Translations under genes and position numbers: made by a program
Notes under the pieces: model-generated
What the model saw: only the letters and a program-made list of their open reading frames with translations
Databases searched by the model: none
What the model was told of the DNA's origin: nothing
Assembly: GCA_040954595.2 (NCBI GenBank)
Contig: CM082585.2
Location: 11,160,001 to 11,224,000 of the forward strand
Source of the DNA: Balanoglossus misakiensis
Lineage: Eukaryota; Hemichordata
Direction of reading: 5' to 3'
DNA: 64,000 bases
Shown: in pieces, positions 42,437 to 55,674 of the stretch
Layout of the letters: each line of letters opens with the position of its first letter
Numbering within the stretch: position 1 is the stretch's first letter

Positions 42437-44345
42437 TTAGAACAACAACGGACCCCATAGCAATGGTCCCATTATCATTGCTCCAGCAGCAACCCCAACA
42501 ACTGCCCCTGTGGTAAAATCTCTGTCTCGGTTTGATTGCCTGTCATTAAGTATGATTGTCTCATGATTGGCTGGATTGGTATCTACAAGGAAAAAGATCA
42601 TAATGTGATTATTAAAAGTAGCTGTGAGGTGCACAGATGGCATAGTTAACCTTTTCATTGTCTTTCATCGAACAACAATACATGTACATGTGATGAATCT
42701 TGCCACCCTTCCCTACAAAATGTGGACAACTTAACACATTCATACCATCAACTCATTACTACAAGGTATTGTGTGTTTTGAAGAAAAATAACACAAATTA
42801 ACAAATAAACTACGGGATCAGGTGGTGAGCAGGCAATCTGGAGTTTGGATATCACAGTAAATAATAAATTAAAAGAAGACTAAAAACAGAAAGCAAACAT
42901 GTGTGAGGTATACCTTGTCAGTCTTCATGCTTTTGTTAGTAATAGTAGTAACGGGTGCATCTTGTTGGTCCTGCTGGCATTGAGGAAACAGAAATACATC
43001 TCACATGTATATCAATTTGAACAACAAGCACGGTACTGTATAACTGACAAACAGGATGTTAGATGAGCTGACAATTTGTGATACAAGCATTATGTGTGCT
43101 GATGAACATAAAAAAAAATGTTTACAGATGATTAACATTACATCTCTGGTGTTGGCTGGGATCAAGGAGTTGATGGTGTGAAATATGGCAATCAGATTTC
43201 AACATGAACACAATCGTCCTGTCAACTGTAACAAAATTTAAGCTTCTGTCCGCTTTACGCATTAAACAAGTGTACTTTTTCTCACACTACTTACTGTAAT
43301 CATAGTACACAGCTTGTCCAGGTGCGCTCTGAACCATGTACGTTGTGTTCGTAGACTGTGGATAGATCACAGTCTGGTGGCTGCCAGGTGTCACCACAGT
43401 CTGTCCATTGGGGTAGGTAGTCGTGGTAACAGTATTGGCTCTGTAGGTTGGCATTGGCTGTCGATGGTGTATGACTGTTACGTTTTGATGTGGCACCTGG
43501 ACTGGCACTGGCTGGGGCTGCAGGAGACAAGTGTTAATACGATGAGTGGACATTCTTACAACAGGCCAGGAAAGCAAGTGTAGCTCTACATTACTACGGC
43601 ATAGAGATTTGCTAAAAGACACTGCAAAAACACAGTACTGTCAAGTAAAGTACGTAGCAAAGTTAAGACAGCAGCCACAGAGACAAACTCACCGGAGCTA
43701 TAGCTTTCATCTGCTCCAATGCTATGACCCAGGCTTTGCAGTCATCAGAGTTTTCGGCACAAAGCACGACGGTGTTATCGTAAGTCTTGATGGAGATCAA
43801 GCTATCGTAATGTCGACCTTCTGGTGGCCTGGCATCACGTACTGAATACGCAGACTATGGATAGAGAGAGAAAAGGGCAAAATCGTTCTTAATTCAGTGA
43901 GTTGTCAACATGCTTACCCACAAAAAAATTATAGTGACTGATCTGACCCCCCCCCCCTCCAGTGCATGTATGTCCAATATGTTTACGGCAGGATAAATTT
44001 ATTATTTACCGTGATATATTTGACGTCTCTATTAATTCGTATGACAACTTCTCTCTCGCCTCTGCTTTCATCTGAGTAACAAGCAAAGCCACCATCACCA
44101 TACAGTACACACCATTGCCTCTTCCATCGTTTGAGAAACTCAGCTACAAAAACAAAACAAACAAACATTCAACTTTCAATGACTTAACTTTCAATGTATA
44201 TTGGCCACCGGCAATTTTAAACTTCTGACAGTACAAATATTTGACTTATTGCTTGCTTCTTGGATTATAATAATTTCATTTCTAACTTACACTGTCTGTG
44301 CATCCATCCTGCCTTCGCAATGAAACCCTCTGGTGCTGATGCCAT
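42437..44345 (-). CDS. PLEKHB (evectin)-like PH-domain membrane protein
   Basis: Minus-strand exons 44291-44345, 44010-44143, 43693-43854, 43295-43517 and 42437-42582 agree in phase: 239 residues (human PLEKHB2 222). The PH domain starts at once: GWMHRQSEFLKRWKRQWCVL, then Asp/Glu-rich strands and VLCAENSDDCKAWVIALEQM, the C-terminal helix with its conserved Trp. A Pro/Gln/Tyr-rich linker follows. The C-terminus has a basic-acidic DRQSNRDRDF and a hydrophobic tail GAVVGVAAGAMIMGPLLWG. That PH plus C-terminal membrane anchor is the evectin plan; mammalian evectin-2 binds phosphatidylserine on recycling endosomes. Whether it is co-orthologous to PLEKHB1 and PLEKHB2 cannot be decided here, so no symbol is given. 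Confidence 0.9.
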
Positions 44346-47300
44346 TGTTTCAATGGTACTCTAGATGATTTTCCTAAAAAAATGTACGGAAATGTACAAT
44401 GTATTATATGTGCTATTAAGGATCACATGATCATTTTCACAAGAGTAAATGACCATGTATTGCTAATGCTTTATATTTGTATACTTTATTCACTCTCTAA
44501 CTCATTATTTATTCACTCTCTCCCTAATTCATTCATTATGGTTTTCCCCTCTTTAGTAAGTAGTAATAGCCCATGATTGCATTTAGCTTTCAAGTTGTTG
44601 ACAACATGGAGGTAGGAAGTCTCCATGTTGACAACTAAACTTGTCCATGCAACGACATACACCGCCCCCTCCCCAATGTTTTAAGACACTCTATTCTGGT
44701 CGACACTACCCCATCGAGCTTCCTCCTCATATTCGGCTTACCGATCGTCTCAACAATGATGGGAATACATTGAACTAACGTGATTGAAAAATAAATGACG
44801 ACACGACCAGCAAACACACATGAATGTCTATTTCTTTCTACGTCGTCAAGCTTGTTCATTTCCGGATGTGTCGCAACGATCCATAACATTTCAAAACGAA
44901 AGTCCACTGCCTTGAATTTATATTCTTTCAAAAGCTCCCCTTTATAATATTTGTTAAAACACTCACCTTTATTGTTTTATCCGTATAATTTCTTGAGTAT
45001 TTCCGCGCAAGAACGTTTTTTCTGTGATGATGCGATCTCACCTGACCTGATATATTTCACTTTGCGTTCTGCGCATACATATTTACGCATAAACGTCAGA
45101 GGTGGTCGAGGTCACCGACATCATTCAGGTACGTGGAGTGTTTTTGTGTTAAACGTACGTATTATACCTTTAAAATTCTAGTTTTCAGGCACATCAGACT
45201 CTCGGTAATTTTATCAAATGTTCCTTATATTCCAAGGAGGCCGCCGATAAACATTGGAGGGGATTTGGGTGCGGCGATTATTCGTAAGTGCGTAAATTTC
45301 TTTGCTCATTCAAGCTTGCGGAGTGAAACGTTATGGCTGCATTACTACATCATCATACCGTGCATAGATAGCGCGAAAGGGAAATTGACTAACACTCAAC
45401 AAAATGTCCGATTTTGGTTAAGCCAAGAAAAAACAGTTGTCTGAATCTATAACTTCGTGTAACGCGGACTGTTTCAGTCGATCTCAAGTTGGGAGTCCGC
45501 GTATCGTGTAGGATTTGTTTTTGTCGTTTCGGCATTGTGTACAATTTGCAACAGTATGTTCGCGCATCGCATCGCTGGCCGATCGGTCGTTGTTGATACA
45601 TTCAAAACATGCAGGGTGTCATCGGGGATTACAGAGCCCGCACCGGCCCAGCCCAGTCACATTGGTTCGTTCCCAAAGCCTGTCTGCACCAGCTGGTCAC
45701 GTTTTTGCATCCATTTAACACGAATCGCTTCGCGATCACGGGTGATTTCAATATAGAGATATTTTCCACCGGTGAAAAAGCGATTGCAAATATAAACACT
45801 TTCTCTTTCACACAAAAAAGTCGCAGTTAAAAGTAAATGTTGAATTTTGAACGTAACCCGACGAATATCTGTTGATTAGATCGAGTGTTTCAGTGGGCTT
45901 CCCGATCGTTTTCACACAAAGAACCGAAATCAGTGTGCTCCTGAAATGTACATGTAATCTTATTGATTTTCACTTTCTGGGACTTCAATGCGTTCAACGT
46001 TTACGAAAATGGAGGCCATCTTGTCTGTTCGTGGGTCAACAAAACTTAGAAGGTGTAATTTATTCATGTCTTTGTGTCCGTTTCGGCACTCAAAGTACAT
46101 GTAATCCCACCTGTAAAAACCTTGCCTCTATCTCAACTGTCCTATGAATTACGTCACAAGTGTCCTTTGTAAGGCTTGCCAGTGTTAAAATTATTTTACA
46201 GCCAGGAAATGGGCTACTGGACTATAACAGTTCCGTGTCAATTAAAACACTGGCCAACTGCAATTGATGAATGACACCGGGAAAGGACAGAAGAGAGAAT
46301 CAGTCTTTTAAAAAATGCATTGTTGATGTGGACTAGTTAGAATCCAACGTTTTTCATCCAATCCTAGCAATGGATGTTACAGGCAGGACCCAGGGAGTAT
46401 ATGTGTCACCCAAATCACACTTGCTGCAATATTGGATGCATAAGAATTTGTCAAAACATTAAGTTGAATTTCATCTACATTCAGTGGTATCTGTTAGTAA
46501 CTTCACACGGCCATGCCACTCATAGCTAACCCCACACCTAAACATCCTTGACTTTCAATATCGCTGACCCTCTTCAAGGTCGAAGATATACATATCCCCT
46601 TCTGTACTACTTGTCTGGTAGCTTATCTTTGTGTTAGGCTCATTGTCAAATCACGCTTTCGATGCATGGATTCAACACCCACTGACTAAGCGATGGTCCA
46701 CTTTGTATATCCAGACAAAAAAGAAAACATGTTCCATCTTACATACTACCGGTAGAATAAGGGAAAGTGACCAGTTTTCATCCATTGTATTTTCGATATT
46801 CATTATTAAAATGATCTCCCACAAAAAGGAATCCAGTATTTGTAGATGCAGTTCATGTACAAAAACACACAACATTGTATTATGCTCAGATGTAATATTT
46901 CTACTTTAAAGATGTGCTGCTGAATTGAATGTAGACGATACGATGGTGTATGATTTGACTTAAAAAAACATCAGAATTTCAATTCAAACCACCCCACTGA
47001 CATTTCTACAGTCACACCGCTCACTTTGGCTGCAGCAAAACAAAGCAAAGAAGTGATAAAAGGCCTAATCAACAGCTACGGAAATTGCATACTGGCCGTC
47101 CCAGTGGTAATTTGAAGTTGGCTTGTAATTTCAAATCAGGGAAAGAAATGCCTGCAGTCAGAGTGTGTTAATCGCAGCCGTGTTATTTTGTAAGAGTGTG
47201 ATAACATGAAAGCACTCGCCTTCAGAGAAAAAGCGGCCTTTAAAACAGGACTGATGTTTAATGCAGGAAATAAAATCCAGTATGTGGTTTTCGACTTCAT

Positions 47301-49559
47301 TTCTGTAATAGCCTATGCAGAGAACGGGAAACTGGTCTTCAAAACCGGAGAAAGGGTCTCTTTTGTTGTATGTATGTATTATTATTATTGGCTTGAGTTG
47401 TCTTGTGCAGTGGGGGAAAATTTCAGAATTGAAAAAAAAACCTGCTGCGTTTCGAAATTGTCTCATCAAAGTAGGAGTCCTCTTCAGTTTGACAAATGTT
47501 TGGGTAGGTCAAATGTGAAAGGTCACATGGGCATCCATTTATTTTCGTTGAAAAATACATCAAGGTTAAAATTACTGTGTAATAAAATCGACATTTTTAT
47601 GATGGATTCAATTTTGAAGGTAATGTGTGTGAAGTTTTTTTGATAGCATAGTAATTTCCATCTAAAATTAATCTGAAATGTCTATTTAGTGACGCAAAGT
47701 TTTTTTTCTTAATTATCAAAAGGCAATTTTAAATGCATGGCTGCAGTAATAATTTAAAATTGCATTATTAACATGATTGATATCATTCCCTACCCCCACA
47801 AAGATAGGGTTGTGACTCTGTAAACAGGATCACCATAGCAACTAGCATGTTGACAGGTATTGATTTGAATATCAAATGCCAAATTCTATTTTTTGCCAAA
47901 GGATATATCTGGTTGCAATTTCTCCCCTTGTTAAATGCTGCGCTACTGTGAAACTGATCAACAATATTGCACATGGCCGTTTTAATAATATTTTGAAAAT
48001 TTGTACATTTATCATGTTGGTTCGTAGGTCGTAAACATAACCGCTCAAAGGGTTTATTTCAATTTTTCGCATTATTCTTTGCAACAGAATCAAACGAGTA
48101 CCGTATGTGGCGTTGAGGCAGCTATGCAAATTTGCTAATCAAATATTATCTGGACTGTTCCATACTGACATGTGTGCCAAGATGTATTGTGTTATTGAAA
48201 CAGCTTCCATCCTTCATTCATCTGAAAGAGCAGATATTGACTGAATTCTGTGGTTACATTTTTATTCTCTAAAATGTTATATACGTTTATTATTGAAATT
48301 TTAAAATTACGTGGATTACGAATATGGAAGTCAGGAGAAAAGCTTATTTTGTTTTTGTGTTTAAAACTTATTATTCAGAATTACTGTTCATCACGGTTAT
48401 ATTGTTCTGTTTAGTTTATTTTAGAGCAAAACAGAAGGCTTTATTTTTTATCAGACGATGATTACATGTACACAGAAACATACAATGTCACAGAGTGTTT
48501 GATGTGCACACAGAAATGACGGATGACATCACCGTAGGAAGCAGCCATGTCTCGGCCATGATATTATTATTACAGTATTCTTCTTGATTGAATATGTCTG
48601 ATGCACAGATACATGTTGTTTTCACAGCGACTGTTGATTGGCCAATATGGCAGGCTGGACTCTGTGTACACATAGGAAACAATGAGACAGGCTTTAGGGC
48701 ACACACCAATTTAAACATCTCCAGCATTAAGGATGGGTCGACACACTACCTATATTACAGCAACGTTGGGAACCGAAAGCATTTTAGAAATAAAACATCT
48801 ATACAGTTGCTTGTATCTAGCTGTAATTGTATGTGGACAACAATAGGCAGCATTCATTGCATACAGCATGATCATATGTGTTGAGAAATGTTCTGAGGAA
48901 AAACTACAGTATTTGAAAACCCCAAGTGATTGGAATTACAAACACAACAGCGCTTTTGTCATTCCATTTGTCCACATGATTGAACCTGACACGCCACAGG
49001 ATGTGACCCCTGACCCCAAAACCGTTGCGACCATTTTACACCTATTTAGCATCACAAAGCAGTTGAAAGGGTTAAGTGTACTGATTGGTTGAGGCTACAT
49101 TATTGACTGTTAAATACATCTTGTAAATTGTGCATTGTCGTTATTTGCTCTTTCACATTTTCTGCTACTGTGGAATTTTGAACAAATGAGCATACGAGTC
49201 CTGTTCGAACAATGTCTGAGTTGAAATAGTTTTCCCAACTGTCATCCTTGTCGGTAAATGTGGCAGAATGTACATCAAAAGGCATATGTAAATTGTAATG
49301 ACAGTATAATTTTCAAGAATGCTTATTTACAAGTATTAAGTTAGTGCAAAATTGCTCAATTTCAAACCTTTCAATTCATATACGTACACAATGAATCAGA
49401 AGAAAGGTATTTCAGAAATTCACCCAAGCTGCCAAGTGTTGCATGTTTGAACAACGCTGTATATTTGAAATCTGTCTGCATGAAGACTGACCCACAATTG
49501 TTGGATTATTAACCTCATTTTCTCCATCACTGATTGGTTCTCTGTTTTATATTTTGCAG
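44346..49559. other. Intergenic between divergent PLEKHB-like and FAM168 genes
   Basis: Should contain the promoters of both genes. FAM168 must have at least one upstream non-coding exon, because its first coding exon begins with a splice acceptor, but I cannot place it. No other gene is seen. Confidence 0.45.
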
Positions 49560-49569
49560 ATCAATTTCT

Positions 49570-51445
49570 ATGAATCCATCATATCAACAAACTGCAGGGG
49601 GTTTCCCTAGCAATGGTAAGTTTCCTAGCATTTAATGTCTGTATACAGGAAATATAGCAAGGATGTGTTTTTAGATACAAATTGAGATTCTACATAAAAA
49701 TATTGATATTTTGATTGACTTTGTGACATGGATATTAATATTTACACCACCCATCAAATAAGCTGCCATGTTCATATGTAGAGATTGTACATCAACAACT
49801 GGTTGATATTTCCGCCATGGTTCTTACAGGCCCCACATATCCACCAACCCCAGGAAGTGCCGGGTCACACACGTCAGCTCTTGGGTACAATCCGAATGTA
49901 ATACCCGGAGCAAGCTCAAGCTATCCTTACACAACTCCGGCATCAACGGGTGAGTATCTGGAATGTAATTCCACAACCCGGAAGAGTTCAATGCCTCTTC
50001 TGTCTAAGAAACCACAATGAGGAGTACAGTGCAAGTTTATGCCTACAAGGATGATGCCAGAAAACACACTTGATACAGGCACTGGCAGTAGTAGTAGAAG
50101 GAAGGATAATGGTCTACATTATGGAAGAAATTTTGAGATCTGTCTTTCGCTTTGTCGTCAGGTACTTATATGCCACAAGGACAATCCAGTCTCCATCAGC
50201 CTCTGTTCAAGACAGGACCCCCAACCTACAGCCAAGCATCAACTCCTACAGGTGCACCACCACCCTACACACCAACTCCTACCTACACATACCAGGTAAA
50301 CCGTGCATTTTATAACAGTGTATATTGTAATCAGTCTACTCTACATTGCTCATCATAGTTTCAGTTTTGAAGCACATTTATTTCATAAATTTGCATGTAT
50401 CAAAGTTATGGATCTATGCAACATGGCATTTATGAGTCGTCTCCCTTCTTTTTCCATTACAGCCACCTCATCTCGGTGCACCACAGTACGTGACACCACA
50501 GCCAACATACCCATCACCAATGGTGCAGTATACGCCACAGTACAGCCCATCACCCGTGATTCACCACACCACAGTTGTGCAACAGCCAGTAAGGACAGTT
50601 TATGTGCCAGGTCGTCCTGTAAGGGTTTCTCCTCTCAAAGCAAGAAAATACCACAATTTATTTCAACATGTCTGACTCACAGAAACTCCTTGCTAAACTT
50701 TTTCTTCTGACAAAATCTAATTAATAGTTAGAAAATGAAATCTCTTAGTTTCCCTCCTCTCAATGCCTCACACTCTTAACCTTCCACCCCCACGTTTCTT
50801 GTACAGTGGAATGATCTTGTTTTGACAGTCCAAGAACTTGGGGATTGGATCATGTCAAGTTGTCTGTCAACTGTCATTTCTCATTCCATAAAGGACAGGG
50901 GTTGAAAGGTTAAGAGAAATTGGAACTTTTTATATCTATTCATAATATATAATAGTAATTTTTATAACTAATTCCTCACTGTAAAATTGTAGATTAAATT
51001 AAATCTGTACTAACAACTAGAATTGAACACTATTTAAGTCTTTAACATTCTGATCATTCTAATCAATGTACTGATAATTGTTGAAGTTCTTTGGAATTTG
51101 AAATCAGAACAGATGACTCAGCTTCAGTATGTCAGGTGCTATACAAAAAACAGTCATGTCAAACTACAGTGTGAATTTGAAAGGAAAGATGAGTACTACA
51201 ATCACGTGAAGAATAGCCACTGTTGACAAAAATACCACATGGGTAGCCTTTGTTGATCAGCTTATTCAAGACTCTAATTTCATCTGACTCGACAATTCTG
51301 AATTTAATTTCAGTATGACAGCGGTATGCCAGGCGGAATGTCTGCCAGTTCAGCCCTCAGTATGGCCGCCATGCAGCGCCCAGCTCCGTATCCATCTCCG
51401 TACCACGCCCCCTACCAACCACGCCTTGGATACCACTGGTGGTAA
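49570..51445 (+). CDS. FAM168: FAM168 (MANI/TCRP1 family) proline/tyrosine-rich protein
   Basis: Exons 49570-49615, 49830-49949, 50162-50295, 50463-50618 and 51314-51445 join in consistent phase and give 195 residues, the length of human FAM168B. The start is MNPSYQQTAGGFPSN (the vertebrate proteins start MNPVYSPG). The conserved centre VIHHTTVVQ is intact, and the end is rich in Pro and Tyr with a final HWW. Vertebrate FAM168B is a membrane-associated neurite-outgrowth inhibitor; the single gene here may correspond to the ancestor of FAM168A and B. The vertebrate hydrophobic segment (MGMVAGTTMAMSAG) is reduced to GGMSASSALSMAAM. The donor-like GTAAGA overlapping the stop could allow an alternative 3' end. 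Confidence 0.87.
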
Positions 51446-54389
51446 GAAATGCCGTACCAACAAACCGGTGTACTGGTGCTGTACCTTGCAGGTGCCAAGT
51501 ACACTGCAGCATGCCAACGAAAATAATGATTACAGATATGAAATACTATTATGAACCACAATGTTTGAACTCAGCCCTGACCTGCTTGAACTATGACCCG
51601 TAAACCTCACTATTTGGCCTGTAGCTATTAATCAAATGTCTGCTTTTTGTGTGCAAAAACAGATTTTTTTAAGTTGTTCAGAACTGCATCACGCGTGTAC
51701 TGCAGTGTCACATATGCCCATCATGGTTCCTCTATCTTTTTCAGGGATTTGCAAGGAGCAGGGGCCAAATATTACAAAGGAACATGAGTTCTCAGAAGAC
51801 AAGATTCCTAACACACTTTGCGGCCCCTCACACAAAACGAAAGAGGTGATAAAAATTGATAATGTGTCTGATTCATCAGACATTTCTGAATGAATGCAGA
51901 TTTGTAGCTTTTGTGAAGAATATTTCAAAGGTTTAATTTTTTCTGGTCGAAGTCTTTTTTTAAGTTAAGAGTCTGAAACAGGGCAGTACATCACTGCAGT
52001 TCTCAATAACTTGGCTTGCGTTACATTTTCAAGTATGATTTTCTAAGTGTGTATATTTTTGGTGAGTTGTCACCGAAAAGGACAATCTGATACATTCTGT
52101 TAACTAGTTCAGATTGCTCCTAAGATGGAATATTAATAGTACACTATATTTCATCAAAATCAAGACAAGGGGTATGTATGTACATGTCAAATTGGGAGAA
52201 GTCTTTACAATGTTACATCCATGTGGCATTGCAATTATCATTGGGCCCTGGAAACTGTGTTTGTTACGTGTGTAGCGCCCTCTATAGACCAAACCAACAA
52301 TTCACTCCCTCACGCCTGACTTATTTTTTACAGAGGCTGATACAAGTTACATTACTATGTTATCTCAACAGCTGTGCAATGCAAAATTAATTGTCTTGAC
52401 CTCTAGAGAACACTATAAGCAGTTCCTGCAAATGTGAAGGCACATCGCGTTTGTTATCAGTTATCAATTGAAATATCCTCCTTTGTAATATCCAAACTAA
52501 TTCCTCAATAGAATTAATTTGTACAAATTCAAATTTGACAAATTAGCAGTGTCACCAACTTCAGTGCTCAATTTTAAGGAAAGAAGCGATAACCAACTCT
52601 TGTTCATATAAATCATGGAAAAGTTAAGAAAATTTTTGTGCAGAGCTTGTAGTTCTGCCAGTGACTCCATCAGAGAGTTGTTTAGAGGATGGCTTTATAT
52701 TGACATGGGTTAATATCCTTTGGAGTGTGTGTCACATTTTGTCTGTATGTATGTATGTGTGTGTCTGTGTGTATGTGTCAGTATGAAATATGTGCATATG
52801 GACTCATGGGCAAATTGTGTTGTAGGTTCTGAATGCAAAGTACCGTACTACTGCCAAACTTATTTTTTGAACATTTCTGTACCGATCGGCAATCACCTCT
52901 TTTTCTTTTGGAACTGCAGAAAAGCAGACTGACTCGTGAATTATAGTGGTTGGGGTTCAATTTTGATCTTTAGGTTACCAACATTGTAAGTTCTTCAGCA
53001 AAGAGGTTGATGAAAAATCATGTACATGTACTGTATCGTGTGTCAAAGGAAATGCTGATTTTTGGGGGGGTTGTGAACTTTTTGGAACATGTCAGTCTTT
53101 TCTGCAACAGGCTCAGAACATAGTAATTGTTGTGAAGGGGAGTTTCAAATGTTGTCCAGCATTTTATGTTCTCTGCCATGTGTTGGAGCATCACTGTTAT
53201 CTTAAAATAAATTTCACGGTCTGCTAATATATTAATTGTCACAAATAGTGACAGCAAATTCTATCACATTTTTGGAAATCAAAATTGATACACAAGATAT
53301 CACTCTGAAGTACACACAATTACCACGTCCAGCTGTTCCCTGGCCAACTATTTCATAACATGTTTGGTTAGTGAGAGAAAATATACCAAGCATATTTTGC
53401 CAAATTATATGGTTGATTGGATGTGGACATCCTGAAAAGTTGTGTAAAATGCTGAATACATTTTCACAGAATGTTACTGCCAAATTTAAAAAAGTAACAA
53501 GGGTGCACACCACAGACAAGACTGTCATTTTTATAGTAAGCTTTAATGTCAGCTCAACAAACTGTAACCATGGTAACATTTCGCATGATGGCATCCTATC
53601 TCTGTAATGGACAGTTACAGTTTGAGTAAAATGTATTGTTTCTGAATGAAATCATTATCCCATGTTTATTAGTCTTCCAAAAATAGTCAAGATTTTTTTT
53701 TCCTGGATCATTTTTTCAATAGAACTGTTTATAAAACTTTTTTTTTCAGTAATTTGAATTGCTGAGTGTCTGAGGCTTAAAGTTTACAACCAATTTTTAT
53801 AGTCTGCCATATTTGTTTTCATCACCTACAACTTCCCTCCCAATCCCAGTTAGACTTCCATCAGTGTTCTCTGTTTATTATCATTTCTAGTTGTCATTTA
53901 TGGATTTTATTGTTTAAAGTACAGAATCCCAGAGTGGCTGAAGAAATTCACAGTGGCCCGAAGGTGCCCTTCAAAATGTTTGAACTCTTTCAAAAACAAT
54001 ACATGTACACTGCTCCCATCTGAGTAAAATTATTCAAAGCTGGATATTAAACTTTGAGGCTGACCACAACAAAAATACTTTCATGTAAATTATTCTTTTT
54101 ATTTTTTTTGTAGAATTGCTGTAGTATTTAAATAAAAAAAATGCTTTGTATAAAAGATTGCCGGGATGAGTTTTAGTAGTATTTCTATGTAAGACTTTTA
54201 AAATTATCTAATCGTATAGCCTTCTAAAGGCAGTCCAAGTTATATTCAAGTTGTGTCTCTGCCAAGCGTACAAATTTCAAAATGCTGCCAACGCAGCATG
54301 TATATTTGGTTTTTGTATCCATTTGGGGTATGTACTTTTATTAGAATTGACTGACACATTCTTGCAATGTAACTAAAGAACTCAATAAA
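51446..54389 (+). other. Probable long 3' untranslated region of FAM168
   Basis: AT-rich, without coding potential. AATAAA at 54384-54389 (and one near 54128) are candidate ends, implying a 3' UTR of about 2.7-2.9 kb. GT/TATG simple repeats lie at about 52744-52780. Confidence 0.5.
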
Positions 54390-55674
54390 AGAACAATGTG
54401 TATGGGCATTCTGTGTTCGATTGGTGTCTGAATTCTTCTCCAGAATAGCTAATTTTGACAGCTTTGTGCCAGTATCTCCATGTTACTGTATATGTTCCTT
54501 TTAAGTTTTATCAACTTATTCTTTGTTTTTGTTTCTGGTTACCAGACCAACCCAATAATTTGTGACCAAAAAATGACACAATATTACGATGTTGACCATC
54601 TATAAAAAAAATGACGACTTACCATGCCACATATAGATATCTACATGGCTGTCCATTTCTGTCATTCAGGGCGGACGTGCACTCGGTATTTCTTCGGAAA
54701 TGAAGTGAAGACGTGTGTAATGTCCCGAATCAAAACTTTCATTCACCGCGAATGTAAGCATGGAGAGTCCCTGTCTGCGCCGTATACATGCCCGGTCCAA
54801 TTCTTTGAGGTTCATCCTGCCGACACAGGTTCAAGAAAATGACAACGTGAACGTTTTTACTTCCACTTTCAATACCACACTTTCCGAATTGCATTGCATT
54901 AATACAAATACCAGTAAAAATTCTGTGTTCGCTAGAAAGGAGTCGAATATCCGTTGTCTACTTCCTCGTCATATTTTTCTTTTGAAGCGTTTGGTTTACT
55001 TCCCTGGGCGAATCACCCACGTGCCGCAGCTCTTTCGTCGTATATGGCGAGGTCACCTGGCCCAGCTAGCACATGTGAAATAGCAGAAAGAAAGTCTCGT
55101 TTTACCACACTCAGAAACACCACAATAGTCGCACAAACGAAAAATTATCGTTACCTTATTTCCAACTGCACTGGATATGTTCAACTTCACCTAAACACAG
55201 TAGTTTTGGCAAAAATTGCACTTTTCAAATATTAGTACGAGCCTCGGTGAACATCGTCTGTCACTTTGACTACCGGAACTGCCGTTCGATGACGGAAGAA
55301 GCTATGCAATCTGGGATACCCGAAAGAGACATGAACGCGCGACATAAGAATTCTGTTTCCGAGAGCGCGTTTCTAAGTTTCTTCCATCATGTTCCACTGC
55401 GTTCGGTTTATTCTTCAGTCCGAAGTTGTTCCGTTTCATTTGAACGTGTGAATCAGGAGTAAAAAAAGTCATTTTCAAATTCCTAATTACAAACAGGCCT
55501 TCTCACGATGCAGACTTCCAAAGCTTTTGAAAAACTTACAAGGTGAGATGCTCGTCGTATTCAAAGTCGTTTGTGATGTTTTAGCAATCGTAAGTGTGTA
55601 TTACAGTGTAAGATAAGGCAGGCCAAAAGTTTGATCCCTAAAAGATTATTACTTTCCACAGAAAACTGACGACC
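54390..55674. other. Intergenic before the kinase-like gene
   Basis: No supportable gene. It presumably includes the promoter of the downstream single-exon gene. Confidence 0.45.

Noticed and set aside
42914-42973. A possible extra exon of the PLEKHB-like gene (open, with splice sites).
   Set aside because: It would be open only in phase 0, but the flanking junction is phase 1 and insertion there gives an immediate stop. Without it, exons 43295-43517 and 42437-42582 join perfectly.
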